Origin: Eulemur rufifrons
Lineage: Eukaryota; Chordata; Mammalia; Primates; Lemuridae
DNA: 64,000 nt
NCBI RefSeq assembly: GCF_041146395.1
Contig: NC_090989.1
Span: 279,898,343-279,962,342 of the forward strand
Direction of reading: 5' to 3'
This document shows positions 26,778 to 62,390 of this stretch, piece after piece. Each line of letters begins with the position of its first letter. The first letter of the stretch is position 1. The position numbers were made by a program, and so were the translations under genes. The notes below the pieces were generated by a model. The model had not been told where the DNA came from, searched no databases, and saw only the letters and a list, made by a program, of their open reading frames with translations.

Positions 26778-27834
26778 CAGCACTGTTGATGAACATTCCC
26801 GTGACTGAATCTTTATCCTAGAGTCTTCCCCGGACATCTGCCATCCTCCTTCCTGCTACCTCTCCTTCCTGGGCTCAGTCCAATTCAGTAACCTCTGCTC
26901 CACCCTCCATATCGGAGTTCTGCTCCAGGGGCTTGGAATGAGTCTGAAATGGTCCCTGTCCCGCCCCCATGGTGGCCTCTTGCCACTGCCTCTTGAGCTT
27001 TACCAGGGTGCAGCCAGGAGGGACCTCCCACCTCACTGTTAATCCCTGACTTCCAGGAGCACAGTCTTCAGCAGAAACTGATGCATCTGTTCTGGAAGGA
27101 GGAAAAATAGCTAGGCCAGAGCCCAGAGGACAACAAAGCATACATCTGTTTTGTCTTTTCTCAGCCACCCTGATTTCAAACCCTTTAATCTTTGTCTTCT
27201 ATTCAGGATCTTCTACAAATCCTCCATTTCTTGGGGCAGAGACCTGACCTGACCTGTCTCCCTGTTGCCTTCCAAAACCATCCTCTCAAAGCTACAAAGA
27301 ACACCTAATCCCCACGCTGAGAACTGCTTTCTTTTTTTCTAAGGCTATATTTATTTAACATTTCATACTATTTTTTAATCACCAAGATAGTGCATGCTCG
27401 TTAAAGTCAGTTTCCATTTTAGATTTCTGCTTTCTATTTTCTCTCCAAGGTGCAGGAAGTACTGGTCAAGGGTTTATCAATAAGGGATTGTGTTTGTTCA
27501 TTTTTCTGGGTCTTGCTTTTTCCCAGAATGGCAGTATGTGAAGAGCTGAGTCACTCCGCTGGAAAGGCCCTGTCCCATTCCAGTGGCTTCTTTAACTCAC
27601 CAGGGTGTGCTTCTTGCCCACCTACTGTGCGCCAGGCTCCACCTAACTCTGTCTCTTGGCCAGGTATCTGGGAGCCCTCTGGGCGGTTTTCCCTCTTCCA
27701 TTTCCTGCCCTAACTCTCCCATGCACTTTTCATTCACTCATCCCACTGCAGCCAGGATTGTTGGGGTGGGGAGAAATGGCAGGCCCTGTCTGTTTTGCTC
27801 TCACCTCCTCCTCACTCCCACCCCCAGGCTCTGG

Positions 27835-28000
27835 CCCCAAACCTGGTATGTGCTGAGTATTTCAGGCTTTGGCCTTTCAACAGCCCTATGAGGCAGGGCC
27901 TCTCCTTTGCCCTATTCCACAGATGGGGGAACTGAGGCTCTGAGAGGTAAAGTCACCTACCCTGGATCATGAGTGGCAGAGCCCAGGCTGACCCTGACCA
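27835..28000 (+). repeat. MIR
   Basis: acagccctatgaggcaggg, acagatgggggaactgaggc, gagtggcagagcccagg. Confidence 0.7.
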
Positions 28001-28796
28001 GTCCCCCCTCTTCTAAGGGCACATCCTCAACGCTGTGAGGGGTCCTGCTCTCCACCTGTCCAAGGCCCCACTACAGGTGACTTGGGAAACCCCATGTCTG
28101 TGATTGTCATGATAGTCCTGAGAGCTCTGCAGGGCATTTGTCACCATCCCCATGTAACGGATGGGGAACTTTGCCCAAGGGGCCCTGGACCTGGACAGCA
28201 CCTCTCCCTCTCTGCTGGGTAAAAGCAGGAGTGTTCGGGACAAGGGGTATGTGTGGTGGCAGCTGCTGCTCTGGGGTCACAGCCATGCTGTCTGACCTAG
28301 GGTGGGCTGCAGGTAAAGGGGAAGGAAGAGTCCAGGCCGGGCAGTGCCTGGGCCACCCACCCCTGGGTACCTTGGTCTACTTTTTACACAATGTGGATAC
28401 ATCTCTAAGATTCTCTGCTCCCTTCCAGACAGGAAGACTGAGGCCTGGGAGAGAAGCTGTTCCACACTTCTGCTAGAGGCAGTGCCAGCTACGGAGGGCT
28501 AATTACAGGGAGAAGACAAATACACTGCCTGTGGGAAACTTCCTAAATAAGGACAGTTTTCATAACTTAGAGGAAGGCCCCTGCTTCCCTGAATATGCCC
28601 CCTTCCCCTCCGGGTGCTTTTCTGACCACACCCAGACGTGCCCCAAGGATGGCTGTCAAGTGGGGTCTGCTCCATCTGAATGGCCCCCCGCAGATCTGGG
28701 TCTGAAGGCTGCCTCTGTCACTTCCAGGCATCGTGAAGTTGGGCAGATGACTTCTCTGTCTGAACCTGTTTCCCTGGTTACAAAATGGGCAAGAGG

Positions 28797-29490
28797 AAGA
28801 TTATTCAGCCTTAAAAAAAAAAAGGAAATTGTGGCTGGGCGTGGTGGTGGCTCACACCTGTAATCTCAGCACCTTGGGAAGCCAAGGTGGAAGGATTGCT
28901 TGAGCTCAGGAGTTTGAGACCAACCAGCCTAGGTAACTTGGCAAGACCCCCATCTCTGCAATAAAATTTGAAAATTTAGCCAGGTGTGGTAGTATACACC
29001 TGTAGTCCCAGCTACTGGGGAGGCTGAAGCAGGAGGATCATTTGAGCCCTGGAGTCAGAGGCTGCAGTGAGCCACTGCAGCCTGGGAGACAGAATGAGAC
29101 CTTGTCTCAAAAAAAAAAGGTCAGAAAGAAAAAGAAGGAAATTTTGAGATGCTATAATGTGGGTGAACCTTAAGGACATTATACTAAGTGACATAAGCCA
29201 GTTACAAAAGGACAAATACCATATGGTTCCAGTTACATGAAGACCCTAGAATTGTCAGATTTATAGAGACAGAAAGTAGATGGGGGTTGTCAGAGGGTGG
29301 GGCAGGCAGGTTAGTGATTGACGGGTGCAGAGTTTCCGTCTCATGAGAAGATGGGAAGGACGGTGGTGGCAGGTGGCGATGGCTGCACGACAGTGTCAGT
29401 GTGCTACATGCCACTGAACTGTGCACGCAAACATGGCTAAGATGGCAAATTGTGTTGTGTGTCTTTTACCACAATGTAAAAAAATTGAGA
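28797..29490 (+). mobile_element. Old L1 3' end split by Alu
   Basis: attattcagccttaaaaaa (left of the Alu) and aggacattatactaagtgac to ttttaccacaatgtaaaaaa (right of it) form one L1M 3' end. The Alu at 28833-29119 is flanked by the aaggaaatt repeat. Confidence 0.8.
28833..29119 (+). mobile_element. Alu nested in L1
   Basis: ggctgggcgtggtggtggct to cttgtctcaaaaaaaaaa. Confidence 0.88.
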
Positions 29491-31502
29491 AGAATGGACA
29501 TGGAAACAGTGGGCACCTCTTGGCTTCTTGTGAGGGTGCTGGCCTCAGCCTTCATCATCTGGCTGTGATAGGGAGCTGCTCGCGTGTGGGTGTCTGGTCA
29601 CCGAGTCACTCGGCTCCTGGGCAGGTCCCTGCACTGGGGCTCCTTCCCTGTGGGATTGGGGATCCTTTCCTGCCCTAGGGCCCCCAGGGCTGGGCAGGAA
29701 GCCGGCAGGTCTGGGCCTGGCTGGCCTCAGCTTCCTCTTCCGCCCCAGCCCACACCCACCTGAAACTGCTGCCTCTCCACCACACGTGGGGCCCACGCCC
29801 CGCACATGCCCACCCTGCCCTGTGCCTTTCAGGTTCTCTCTGGGAGGACATCTGAATTTATTGAGCATCTACCGTACGTACTAGACTCTGGTCCTCAGAG
29901 AGCATCTGGCCTTGTCAAGGTGATAAGGAAGGTGAGGAAGGATGAAAACAGCAGCCCAGATACTGCACCACCTGTGTGGTATTGTGCTGTTGTACATGTG
30001 TGGAGCCCACTGCGAGCCATCCAGCTGGCCCGCAGCTTGGTGCTGGCATTCTCTTCTACCCTGGGCAGAGCCACATGAGAGGGCACGCGGCCGGTGCTGG
30101 GGTCAGGCAGGCACCTGGTCATCTCCTGGTGAGGGCCTGTGTGCAGGGCAGGACGCCTCTTCCCCAGCACCCCTGGAACTAAAGCCCTGGGTTTGGTGCC
30201 TGCACCTTCTTTCCTGATCCCCCCAAAGCCCCAGCAGAGACAGGTGGTGATGTATCCAGAGTCACACAACAGAAGTGAGGGGGAAACACAGGTGCGGCTA
30301 GACGTGACCCTCCAGACAGGTCATCCTCACAGGCGTGGGCCCAGGTGCAAGCTGGACCAGCCTGCTCTGGACTCCAGTCCTGGCCCCTCTGAGCTCTGCC
30401 TCTCTGAATCTCTGTGTCCTCTTCCCCACACGCTCACACTGGACCAAGAGGACCCTGAGGTGGGGGATATACCTTGGTCACTTACCTTCCCCACAAGACC
30501 TAGCCAAGGACCTAAGAGAGCCCAGCATGTGCTTCAAGACCAAGGAGGGGATAAAGAGTCTGACAGACCTGAATGGGACTGACTGTTCCCTACCTTGGGC
30601 AGGAGGTTTTACCTCTGAGCCTCAGGTTCCTTAACCCCTGCAGCGGAGCTGTGAAGGCTTTCTGCCTCAGCGCCAGGAGCTGGGAGGGTGTCTGCAGGCG
30701 CTGGGGCTGCGGGGTGAGGTGGCGCCTCACTGTGAGGAGGCACACCCCACACCCCTCAGAAATGGAGGGCAGTATTGTAGTATTGTAGCCACATCCTGTC
30801 TGCTCGTCAAGTGCCCACACCCCAAATGGCTGGCTCCCTGCCCTCAGCAGTCTCATTCTGATTCTACACGACAGGCTGCTGCACACCCTCAGGCCCTCTA
30901 GTCTTGGTCCCTCCTCGCTTCTGGTCCCCAATCTTTGGGCCCCTGTCCTGGATGAGGACTCAGGGAGCCAGGAAGCAAGGGACGGACGGGTGTCTCAGTG
31001 GAGGAGGCTGTGATTCAGCAAGCCCTTTCCCAGAGTGCCAGTCTCTCCCAGGAGTGTGGGTGGTGTGTGGGGCCAGCCGGTCATTAGAGGGCCTGGGCCT
31101 TCCTGTGGGGCAGGCGCTCACCCTGGCCCATGAGTCCTGGCCTCACTAGGAGGGCTGACCCGTGGGCCGCTGGCTTAAGGTGAGTGGTGGTGTCTGCTGG
31201 CCCCACGGTGACCTGAGCTCTGGGAACCCCAGCGGGCCGGGAAGCTGGACTCCTGAGCCCATTCCTCTTGGCACTGCATATGTGGGCCTCAGGCAAGTGG
31301 AAAACAAGCCCCACACAGTGGTGAGGACCGAAGCTCAGCAGTGGAGGGACAGGCCTGCTGGGTTTGGCCTCACCTCTGCCGCTCAGTAGCAGGGTGATGT
31401 TGGGCAGCTAACTCCACCTCCTTGAGCCTTATCAGCCTCATCTGATAAGGGGCTAAAGAGGCCTTGCCTCCCAAATGTCAAAAGAACTCCAAGAGAACCT
31501 GC

Positions 31503-31615
31503 ACAGGAGGATTGCCGGAGCCTAGGAGTTCAAGGTTACAGTGAGCTATGGTGATGCCACTGTACTCCAGCCTGGGCAATAGAGTGAGACCCTGTCTCAA
31601 AAGAAATAAAAAAGA
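31503..31615 (+). mobile_element. Alu right-arm fragment
   Basis: aggaggattgccggagccta to gaccctgtctcaaaagaaat. Similar aagag..cctgc flanks suggest an independent insertion. Confidence 0.8.
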
Positions 31616-32034
31616 GAGAGCCTGCAGAGAGGGGCTGCCTAGTGCCTGGCAGACGTCCAGGCCCTCAGCAACTGCTGAGACCATCCTCACCTCTACTGAG
31701 TGCCCCGATTCCACCTGCCTCACATGGGGTCCTGGTCTGCTTCCCTCCTGTCCTCCCTATCCATCCCAGCGTTTCCTGGAAAGTCTGGGAACAGGAAGCA
31801 TTTGGCATTTGTACAGAGATCCTGTTCTTGAAGGGTTCATTACTATTGTGTTTACTAATATTGTCAGTAATCAAAGGGTGACGCAGTCCCATCACCTGGG
31901 CCCCTGTTCTCTCCTAAGAGAAGCAGAGCCATTTGACATGAGTATTTAAAGCACAGTTTAAAATCTAGATTCTGAGTTAGAAAATAAGGTGTAAAATAAA
32001 AGCAGTATTTAAAAAAAAAAACACAGAATGGACT

Positions 32035-32320
32035 GGGCCGGGCCAGTGGCTCATGCCTGTAATCCTAGCACTCTGGGAGGCCAAAGCAGGAGGATCACTT
32101 GAGCTCAGGAGTTGGAGACCAGCCTGAACAAGAGTGAGATCCCGTCTATACCAAAAATAGAAAAATTAGCCAGGTGTGGCCGCACATGCCTGTAATCCCA
32201 GCTACTTGGGAGGCTGAGGCAGGAGGAGCCTGAGCCCAGGAATATGAGGTTGCCATGAGCTGCACTCTAGCTGGGGCAAAAGAGTGAGACTACATCTCAA
32301 AAAAAAAAAAAAAAAAAAGG
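32035..32320 (+). mobile_element. Alu with deletions
   Basis: ggccgggccagtggctcatg to actacatctcaaaaaaaaaa. The linker and part of the right arm are shortened. Confidence 0.85.
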
Positions 32321-32649
32321 GACTAGAAAGTTATTATTCAGTGAAAAGCTAACAGTGGGTAACTGGTGGTGTTTTTACAGGGAATTTCTTTTTTTGCCCT
32401 TATGCTTTTTTTTCCCCTGCTTTGTCCATGTTGAAAATGCCTGATGGGTTTTTATATTTTTCCAGATGTTCTCTAGTGAACATCTAGTACCTTTTCCCTC
32501 TCGTTACAGTCTTCCGGACCATTGTATTAATAAGAACAGTCTACCCTGGCAGGGTGAGCACAGATGGCCGAGGAGCGGAGCCCTCCCACGTTTATCTAGT
32601 TGCAGCCTCCTGTGTGGCACAGGCTGGATTTCCTGAATGTGACTTCTGA

Positions 32650-32765
32650 TCCAGCGTTTCCTAAACTTGGCTAATCATTACTGTCACCAAAGCCACGTAT
32701 TAAAAATCAGATTCCCAGGCTCTATCCAAGACCGGCCAAACTGAGCTCCAGGGGGAGAGTCGGCT
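32650..32765 (+). mobile_element. MER5-like relic
   Basis: ccagcgtttcctaaacttgg and aaaatcagattcccaggctc follow the MER5A pattern. Confidence 0.5.
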
Positions 32766-33493
32766 GCTGCTGCTGTTCATTCCCTTACACACATACAACC
32801 AAAGATGATGTTACGTGAAGGCCTCAGTGTGAGGACCCCCAGCTTGGGGTGGGGGGCAGTCTTGTTCTCTCTCCTCTCTCTGTTGGGGCCCTCCTCCAGG
32901 AGCCCATCATTACACCTACATGTGTGACTTTTGGTCTTCCCCGAGAGCTCCTGGAGTCCTATACACCTGTAACTGTATGCACACATGCATAAGTTTCAAA
33001 CTTCATTATTTCTTTTACAAAAATGAGTTTATGTGACACACCCTCTGCATTTTGCTTTCCTTATACTTTGCAGAAATCCCTTTTCGTCACTGCTACAGCT
33101 TCACAGCGGCTGGTTCTGAGTAAACTGGGAGATTCACACAGGCCCCTCTGCTCAATCTAATCATTAAATGGGTGGACTCCAGACAGGAATTCCCGAATGC
33201 TCTTACTGGAATGCAGGGGTGGGGAGGGGCAGAGAGCAGGGAGGCTGTGCTGGGGAGGTCAGTGGATCTCTAACCTCACGTGCTCAGTCTTCCTGTGTGT
33301 TACATGGTAGACTGCCCCCTCCCCCAGGGTGGTTTCCCAGCCAGCACGTAACCACGTGGTTTCTGCAGAAGGGCAGTTGGCCCATGGAGTGGCCAGGCTT
33401 TGACTCCCAGCTAGATTTAACGTGGAAATATGGACAATGGTGGAATTCCCATTGTCTTCTTTCCCTGACTATGGGTCCCTTTCAGGTTGAACC

Positions 33494-43290
<9,797 letters not shown>

Positions 43291-44957
43291 GCTCAGGCCG
43301 GCCCAGAGCAGCCAGCAGCGGGACCACCGGCCAGTCCTCGGGCCAGGAGGGCCAGGCCCTGTTCCTCCCAGAGCTCTTAGACAAGCAGGCCAGCCTCTTG
43401 GCTGGGCAGGAGCCTGGGACCAGATGTGAGTCGGGCCAGAGCGAGAGGACAGTGTCTGCGGGGCTGGCCCCTTTTCTCCCTCTGAGACTCAAGCCCCCCA
43501 GGGTAGGCGCCTGTTGTGGAGACCAGAGACCTAGTCAGACTTGGAGCGCAGTACATGGACACCTAGGTCTCCTCTCTGGAGGCCATCTCCGCCCCAGAGG
43601 CTGAGCCGACGTCAGAGGCCCTGGGACTTAGCTCTTGGTATTTATTTTTTTCCACCTCCCGCCTCCTTCATCCAGATAACTTATACATTCCCAAAAAGTT
43701 CAGCCCAGATGGGAGGTGTTTGAGGGAAGGCGGGCTGTTTCCCCTTCTTATTTAGTGATGCCGCCGGCAGTTGGCGCCCACCCAGACTGGAGCAGAGCAG
43801 TCCAGGGCGAACGGGCCGCAGGACGGTTGCCCCAGTGGTGCCGAGCTGGGCTCTGGTGGCCCGCGGGACAGCAGGCTGCCAGGCGGAAAGGACAGACCTG
43901 GGGCTTGCCTCATCAGTTTTTGTGGCAGTTTTAGATTTTTTTTTTTAAGCAAAAAAAAAAAAAAAAAATTTTTTTTAAGCTTTGAAAATTGATGATTTGG
44001 GTATTAAAAAGAAAAAAACTAAAAAAATTAAAAAGACACTAAAGGCCAGTGAGTTGGAGTCTCAGGGCGGGGCGGCAGTTTCCTTGAGCAAAGCAGCGAG
44101 ACACGGATTGTGTTTCCTTTCCCTGGGGTGCGGGGTGCAGGATGTCTCCCGAATCCGGTGTGACCTCGTTCCCGGAGTTCTGTTTGTTCCTCTCCTCTCC
44201 TGGGGCGGGGATTTTTGTTTGTTTTTTGGGCTTTTTTGGTGTCTTGTTTTCTTTCTCCTCCATGTGTCTTGGCAGGCGCTCATTTCTGTGGCTGTCGGCC
44301 AAAGGGAATGTTCTGGAGCTGCCAGGAAGGGAGGAGACTTGGGTTGGCTAATCCCCGGATGAACGGTGCTCATCCTCCCCTCCCCTCCTCGCACCCGCGC
44401 CCCTCTTCACACACAGTGTTAAGGAGCCAAGAGGAGCTACTGCGCCTGGACTCTGTCTCCCCACCTCACGTGCACGGGTTTGCCCGGGGCCACCACAGGC
44501 CTCTGCTGCTTACATCAGCCCTGTCACCACCTGGTTCTTGATGAAGAGAAATCACTCGGAGGTGGGGTTGGGCACAGGGAGGGTCGCCGCCGGGAGGGCA
44601 GGCTCCCCAGTTTTTGGTTCCAAGCCAGTTTCCATCCCAGGCGCCTAGTGCACACATAGCCCAGTCAGCGCCTGGTGGCAGGAAGCCACCCTGCTTTAGA
44701 TCAGTCACTCGGGTCCCCACCTTAGAAGGGTCCCCGCCTTGGATCAATCATGTGGACACTAAGGCACATTTTAGCGTCTCTTGTCTTAACGATTATGTCC
44801 GTCTGTCTGTCCATCTGTGTTTTCTGTGTCATGTCTTGGATGGAATCCTCAGAAATAATGCACACTAGCCTCCGACAACCACGAAGCAATCCGTTACCTG
44901 TGGGTCTGAACTTGTAGACTCGGTTCCAATATCAAATAAATCTATAACAAAAAGTAG
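43291..44957 (+). other. LRRC8A: LRRC8A 3' UTR
   Basis: This is the non-coding tail of the last exon. It contains a striking A-tract followed by a T-tract around 43935-43980, T-rich stretches near 44210-44260 and a short TCTG-type run near 44795-44817. A canonical AATAAA lies at 44935-44940, so cleavage is expected about 10-25 bases later. The exact cleavage site is inferred. Confidence 0.8.
44935..44940 (+). terminator. LRRC8A: Poly(A) signal of LRRC8A
   Basis: AATAAA about 1.65 kb downstream of the stop codon. A G/T-rich stretch (ggaggtgtccttgt) follows within 30 bases, as expected for the downstream element. Confidence 0.8.
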
Positions 44958-47900
44958 CCTTTGGAGGTGTCCTTGTCACGGGGGGACCCTTCCCTCACTC
45001 TGTGAAGGCCTGCTGGGCCGTGCCAACGGGACTGCTCATGCCCATCTCTTGGGCGTCTGCAGAATAGTTCCCTCTGCTCATCTCTCTGCCCCTCGAAACT
45101 CTGAGCTCCTTGGGGGCAGTTGCTGGCAGTTGTAAGCTAGACAGAGCACCTGTTAGGTGCCCGGTGAGGGCCCCAGCCAGGAATCGCACAGCCAGCACTC
45201 TCTGTTATCCCAGTCACCTGTGGTTTGGGCCCTCACGGGTTTGGATGGGCAGGGGCTGGGAAAGGAGGCAGTAGAACGGGAGCCAGTAGTCCTGGGTCCT
45301 CGTCCCAGCTCAGGCTTCCCATGCCTGAAGCTGGGCAGATCCCTTCCCTCCCACGGCCTCCATGTCCCCATCTATATAATGGGCATTTCCACTCCGTGTG
45401 CTCAGAGGTCCTTGCAATTCCAACAGCAAATCTTGGGTCCTACAGGAGTGGGGCTGAGTCAACCACAGGAAGACCTGCCTCTGCTCCCAGCCCCTCTGGG
45501 GCCTGCTGAAGGTACTCGGTCAAGGGCAGGGGCCCAGGGAAGTAGCCAGAGCTGTCTTCAGATCCCAGTTCTGCCATGTTTAATGTAAGACTTCAGTTTT
45601 CTCATTTGTAAAATCAGGGTGATAATGGCAAACTTGCAGGATTGTTCCAAGGAATGATGATGATTATATAGGTAGGTGGAGTTTTTAGTGGAGGGCCTGG
45701 CTCCTCCTACCCAATAAGTGGTCTGATATTTTCCTCCTAGACCAAGGAGCCTTGTGCTGGGCCAGCACGAGTGCCCTACAGCAGGAATCTTTGGGTGAAG
45801 GAGAAAGGCCATCGTATCTGACTTTGGCCTGTGTTGCTGCTTGGGCACCTCCTCTGGAACAGGCCAGAGTCTATCCTTCCTCGGTCCACAAAGACTCTGA
45901 CCCCTCCAGGTGACCTCAGGCCTAAGCCAAGATCCTCCCTCTTCTACCCCTGTCTTGGGCTTTCTGACAGGGAGGCTGAGCAACTGGCTGGCCACCCGCC
46001 TCTAAGGCCCTCTTTTGTATCTCTTGGGCCCTTCCCCTCCTGTCTGGTCTGGTACTATTCCTACCAACCTCCACCCCCTACCCCACTCCCACCCTTACCC
46101 TGGCCCTGGGGCCTCCCAGCGCCCAGAGCAGGAGAGTTGATCTGGAGCTGGTTAACTTTTGGAAAAAACAACCATGTAGAAACACCGCCCACCCACTTCC
46201 CAAAGCTGAGCAGAATGAACAAACAGTGGGAGGCCAAGCCTTTCCTGTTCCCCCCACCCCACCCTCCCAGGGCTCTTCACTCTGCCTAAAACCACAGTGG
46301 CAGTCTTTTCTGTGATTGTAGCAGCAATTTGGAAAACTTGGGGAAGCCCAAAACATTTTGGTTTTTTTTTGAGACAGAGTCTCACTCTGTTGCCCAGGTG
46401 AGTGCCATGGCGTCAGCCTAGCTCACAGCAACCTCAAACTCCTGGGCTCAAGCGATCCTCCTACCTCAGCCTCCCGAGTAGCTGGGACTACAGGCACGTG
46501 CCACCCACCACACCTGGCTAATTTTTTTTTTAGTAGAGACAGAGTCTCACTCTTGCTCAGGCTGGTCTTGGACTCCTCAGCTCAAGCAATTCTCCCACCT
46601 TGGCCTCCCAGAGTGCTAGGATTAGAGGCATGAGCCACCGCGCCCAGCCTCAAAACTTTTTTTTTTTTTTTAATCTTCATATTCCACCCAGAACAGCTCC
46701 TGCTAACATTTGGTGAATAACGGTTGGTAGGCACTTAGTGCCAGGCCCGGTGCCAAGCCCTTTACCAGCAGTGAGGCATGCGTCTATTCACTGCTCACAG
46801 AGGGTCTTTCTGTTATCCCCAAATTGCAGATGGGGAAAGTAAGGCCCAAACATCTGGGACTCAAACCCAGCCTGCCTCACCGAACTTCCACTACCAGCCT
46901 CTGGTGTGAGTTCCCAGGGGCAATGCTGCTCAGCACAAGGACCTCACCATGTTCCTGGCACATGGCAAGTGTTCCTTGGGGGCAGTTGCATCAGAAGGGT
47001 CTAGGACAGCGCAGGACATGCCCTGCCCCCAGTGAGTCTCATGGTTCTGTCTTCTGCCTGCTCCCTGGCCTGGCCTCACCGCCTGGCTGGACTCGCCCCT
47101 CCTGCAAGCCCTCCGGAAGCCTGGACGCCTGGACAAAGCAGCAAGTCCCAGTGCGGTGGCCCAGAAAACACAACTTGACTTAGGGCCAAGGTTCTCAAGG
47201 GCTGAGCAGTGTCCCCATGCTCACTCCTGAGACACTCTGACTCTTTGCCATTCAGAAAGCATCATTTCAGGGAAGGCCACTGGCTGGCTTTTCAGAGCCA
47301 GAGAGTGGCCCTCTGAGCTGCTGAGCAGGGCAGGCTGAGAGAGGGGGCGCGTGTGGGTGTTCTGACCTGGGGGTAGGAACAGGTGCCATCTCTCTCTCTC
47401 TCCCCCTCATCCTGGGGACCCAGGCCCCATCTCTCTGGCCCTTCCTCTTTCCAGGTATCCCTTATCTTCTGCTTCCTGAGCTGCAGAGGGATGTGTTACT
47501 CCCTCCGTCATCCTTCCACAACATAGAGGGTTTCATCAGAGCCGCGAGGGCCCAGGCACTTCTCCCAGGACCTCTTCCACCCCGGGAAAGCAGAGCCGCT
47601 CAGGGCAGGTCTGACCCGCACATCCCCCAGCCCCACCCTGCATCCCACCCTACCCAGACAGGGCACTGGGGAGGGGCAGACTTTCCTCAGTCACAGCTAA
47701 TGGTGGCACCTGAACTGAGACTCAGGTGTCCTCCTGCCGGCCGGCTGCTTCACCGGACAGTCTCAGAGCACAGCTTTTGGGTACTTGGTATGCAGTGGCC
47801 AGGAGTGTTTTCTGGAGAGAACCCCAGAGGGAGTGGTTTAAAACCAGGAAGGAAGTGGGAGAAAACAAATCCTGGACTAGCAGGGGTAGGGAGTAGGAGG

Positions 47901-48075
47901 TAGGGGGTTAGGGCAGAGACAACGCCCTCCTGGGGGGTGGAGCTGGAGCTCAGCCTGGAGGTCTGGTCCGTTAGGGGAGGAGGGCTGGGTGTGGATTGGG
48001 TTTTCTCTGAGTAGGGAAGTGGTAAGTCCTCCCAGGCCCCCGCCAGGCTCCTCCCCCTGAACTTGGTCCTCCCCA
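44958..48075. other. Intergenic region between LRRC8A and PHYHD1
   Basis: It contains MIRs at about 45270-45420, 45540-45670 and 46690-46880, one Alu at 46362-46649 and otherwise unassigned sequence. A G-rich stretch at 47880-48000 precedes PHYHD1. The PHYHD1 promoter and a non-coding exon probably lie here but I cannot place them. Confidence 0.6.
46362..46649 (-). mobile_element. Strepsirrhine-type Alu, - orientation
   Basis: Complement Alu with ccatggcgtcagcctagctc and cccagagtgctaggattaga, typical of this lineage; the middle linker is shortened. Confidence 0.88.
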
Positions 48076-48115
48076 GCCTTGGACACCCAGAGCCGCCTGT
48101 TGCTGCACTGTCCCC

Positions 48116-60283
<12,168 letters not shown>

Positions 60284-60655
60284 AGGCCCTCGCAGGGCTG
60301 GGGCCCTGTCCCCTCCCTCATGGGCTCTGGCTGCAACACTAGCACCTTGTTTGGCCTCCCAGCTGCAATGGGGAAGTCGCGTCTCCCCGCCTAGGCTTTC
60401 CTCCTGCGGGTGTCTGTGCCCTCAGCCCTGCGGACAGCAGGCAAGAGGCAGAAGTGACGGGGCAGCAGCCTGGGCTGGATGGGAGGCTTCCCCAAGATTT
60501 TGTCTCTGCCTCCCGCTGCCCCAACACGACCTCCCCCTTGAGGCGGCCCTCAGCTGAGAAAGGGTTCTGGCTTCTTCTCACTTCTCTCCCCTCTCTGATG
60601 GAACTCTGATCATTATGGTGTAAGACATGGAATAAAAACGACTTCTGAATGCAGC
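60284..60655 (+). other. PHYHD1: PHYHD1 3' UTR with AATAAA
   Basis: The short 3' UTR ends about 20 bases after AATAAA at 60631-60636. The cleavage position is inferred. Confidence 0.8.
60631..60636 (+). terminator. PHYHD1: Poly(A) signal of PHYHD1
   Basis: AATAAA 348 bases after the stop codon; the only canonical signal close to the end of the gene. Confidence 0.75.
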
Positions 60656-60774
60656 TTCTCACTCAGGCCTTCTTCCCAAGCAGCCTTGCTCTCCAGAGGG
60701 AAGCCATGCTGAAAATCATCCCCGGTACCTCAGCCCTGCCTGGCATGGTTCCACGATTCTAGGAATGATTTAGG

Positions 60775-60960
60775 GGGCACCGGCTGTGGGCCCCACTCTG
60801 AGAGCTGTACACACTTCATCTTCTTGAACCCTCACATGGAGCACAGGGTGCTCTTACCATCTGCAGTTACCGCCAAGGAGTGGGTACAGGGCCTGCCCCA
60901 GTCACACAGCTGCTCGGCAGTTCAGCCCGGTGAGCCTGATCCAAAGCCCATGCTCCTAAT
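60775..60960 (+). repeat. MIR
   Basis: acacacttcatcttcttgaa and ccccagtcacacagctgctc follow the MIR pattern. Confidence 0.6.
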
Positions 60961-61215
60961 GTCTACACTGCGGGTGCTCTCTACTTGGGGAGGGGAAAGA
61001 AGCCCAGGGCTAAGAATCCATAGTCTCAGGTTCTGGCCCTGTGACCAACTTGCTCCCTGGTCTCAGGCCCGGCCTTTCCTCTCACTGGGCCCGTTTCCCC
61101 ACCTGTACAATAAAGGGGCCCCTGGAGCATGCTTTGCAGGCACCCAGACCTTCCCAAAAAACTACCAAATCCAATACTCACTTAGCTGGTGGCTGGCCTA
61201 TAGGCTATAAACTGA

Positions 61216-61533
<318 letters not shown>

Positions 61534-61551
61534 CCAGAAAACACTTTTTTT

Positions 61552-62004
61552 CCCCACAGTATTTGTTAATTGTTTATTTATCAAGAGAAACTGTTCCTTA
61601 GCCCACATATTCATAGCTCAGGAACACAGGTCAATGACAAACTTCTATGTAAATCAACCCAAAGAAACTCTTTTATATTCCCAAATCACTTTGCACTCTG
61701 AAAGATGCCAGTCTGCCTCATCTCCTCATAGAACCAAAATCTTTCCTAGAACCATAATGTATATAGAAATCTGCATATGCCTTCTTTCCTGGTTCCGCCA
61801 CAGCAAACTTACACAAAGCTGCAACCCCCTGGGATACAATGAATGCTCCGACAATATGAAACTGGAGATGTCTGGCCAAGAGGCCACGCATCTGAGGTTG
61901 CATCAAAGCGCTGGAAGTCATGACAGTTACTGCCCTTGATGGGTATGCCAACCTCAACACATCCTTCCTGGCTGATGGAGAAATGAACTGCGCTCTAGCA
62001 GCCC
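61552..62004 (-). pseudogene. COX6CP: COX6C processed pseudogene
   Basis: The - strand reads as a near full-length cytochrome c oxidase subunit 6C mRNA. The pseudo-start is at 61921 ([10 protein letters not shown]), followed by [17 protein letters not shown] and KKAYADFY, then a premature stop at 61718-61720. An insertion of about 8 nt before the last 10-15 codons shifts the C-terminus out of frame, although the remaining codons can still be traced. The 3' UTR is recognisable, with AATAAA near 61578, and ends at a T-run (61544-61551). Similar flanks (ccagaaaacactttt and ccagaaaaaacttt) suggest a target-site duplication. Introns are absent. Confidence 0.9.
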
Positions 62005-62050
62005 AGAAAAAACTTTAAAAAAAAAACCAAAAAACTTTTTAAAACTTAGA

Positions 62051-62390
<340 letters not shown>

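Noticed and set aside
61718..61960. Possible functional COX6C gene
   Set aside because: It is intronless, has a T-run tail on the - strand, a frame-shifted C-terminus and a lost conserved end, so it is a retrocopy.
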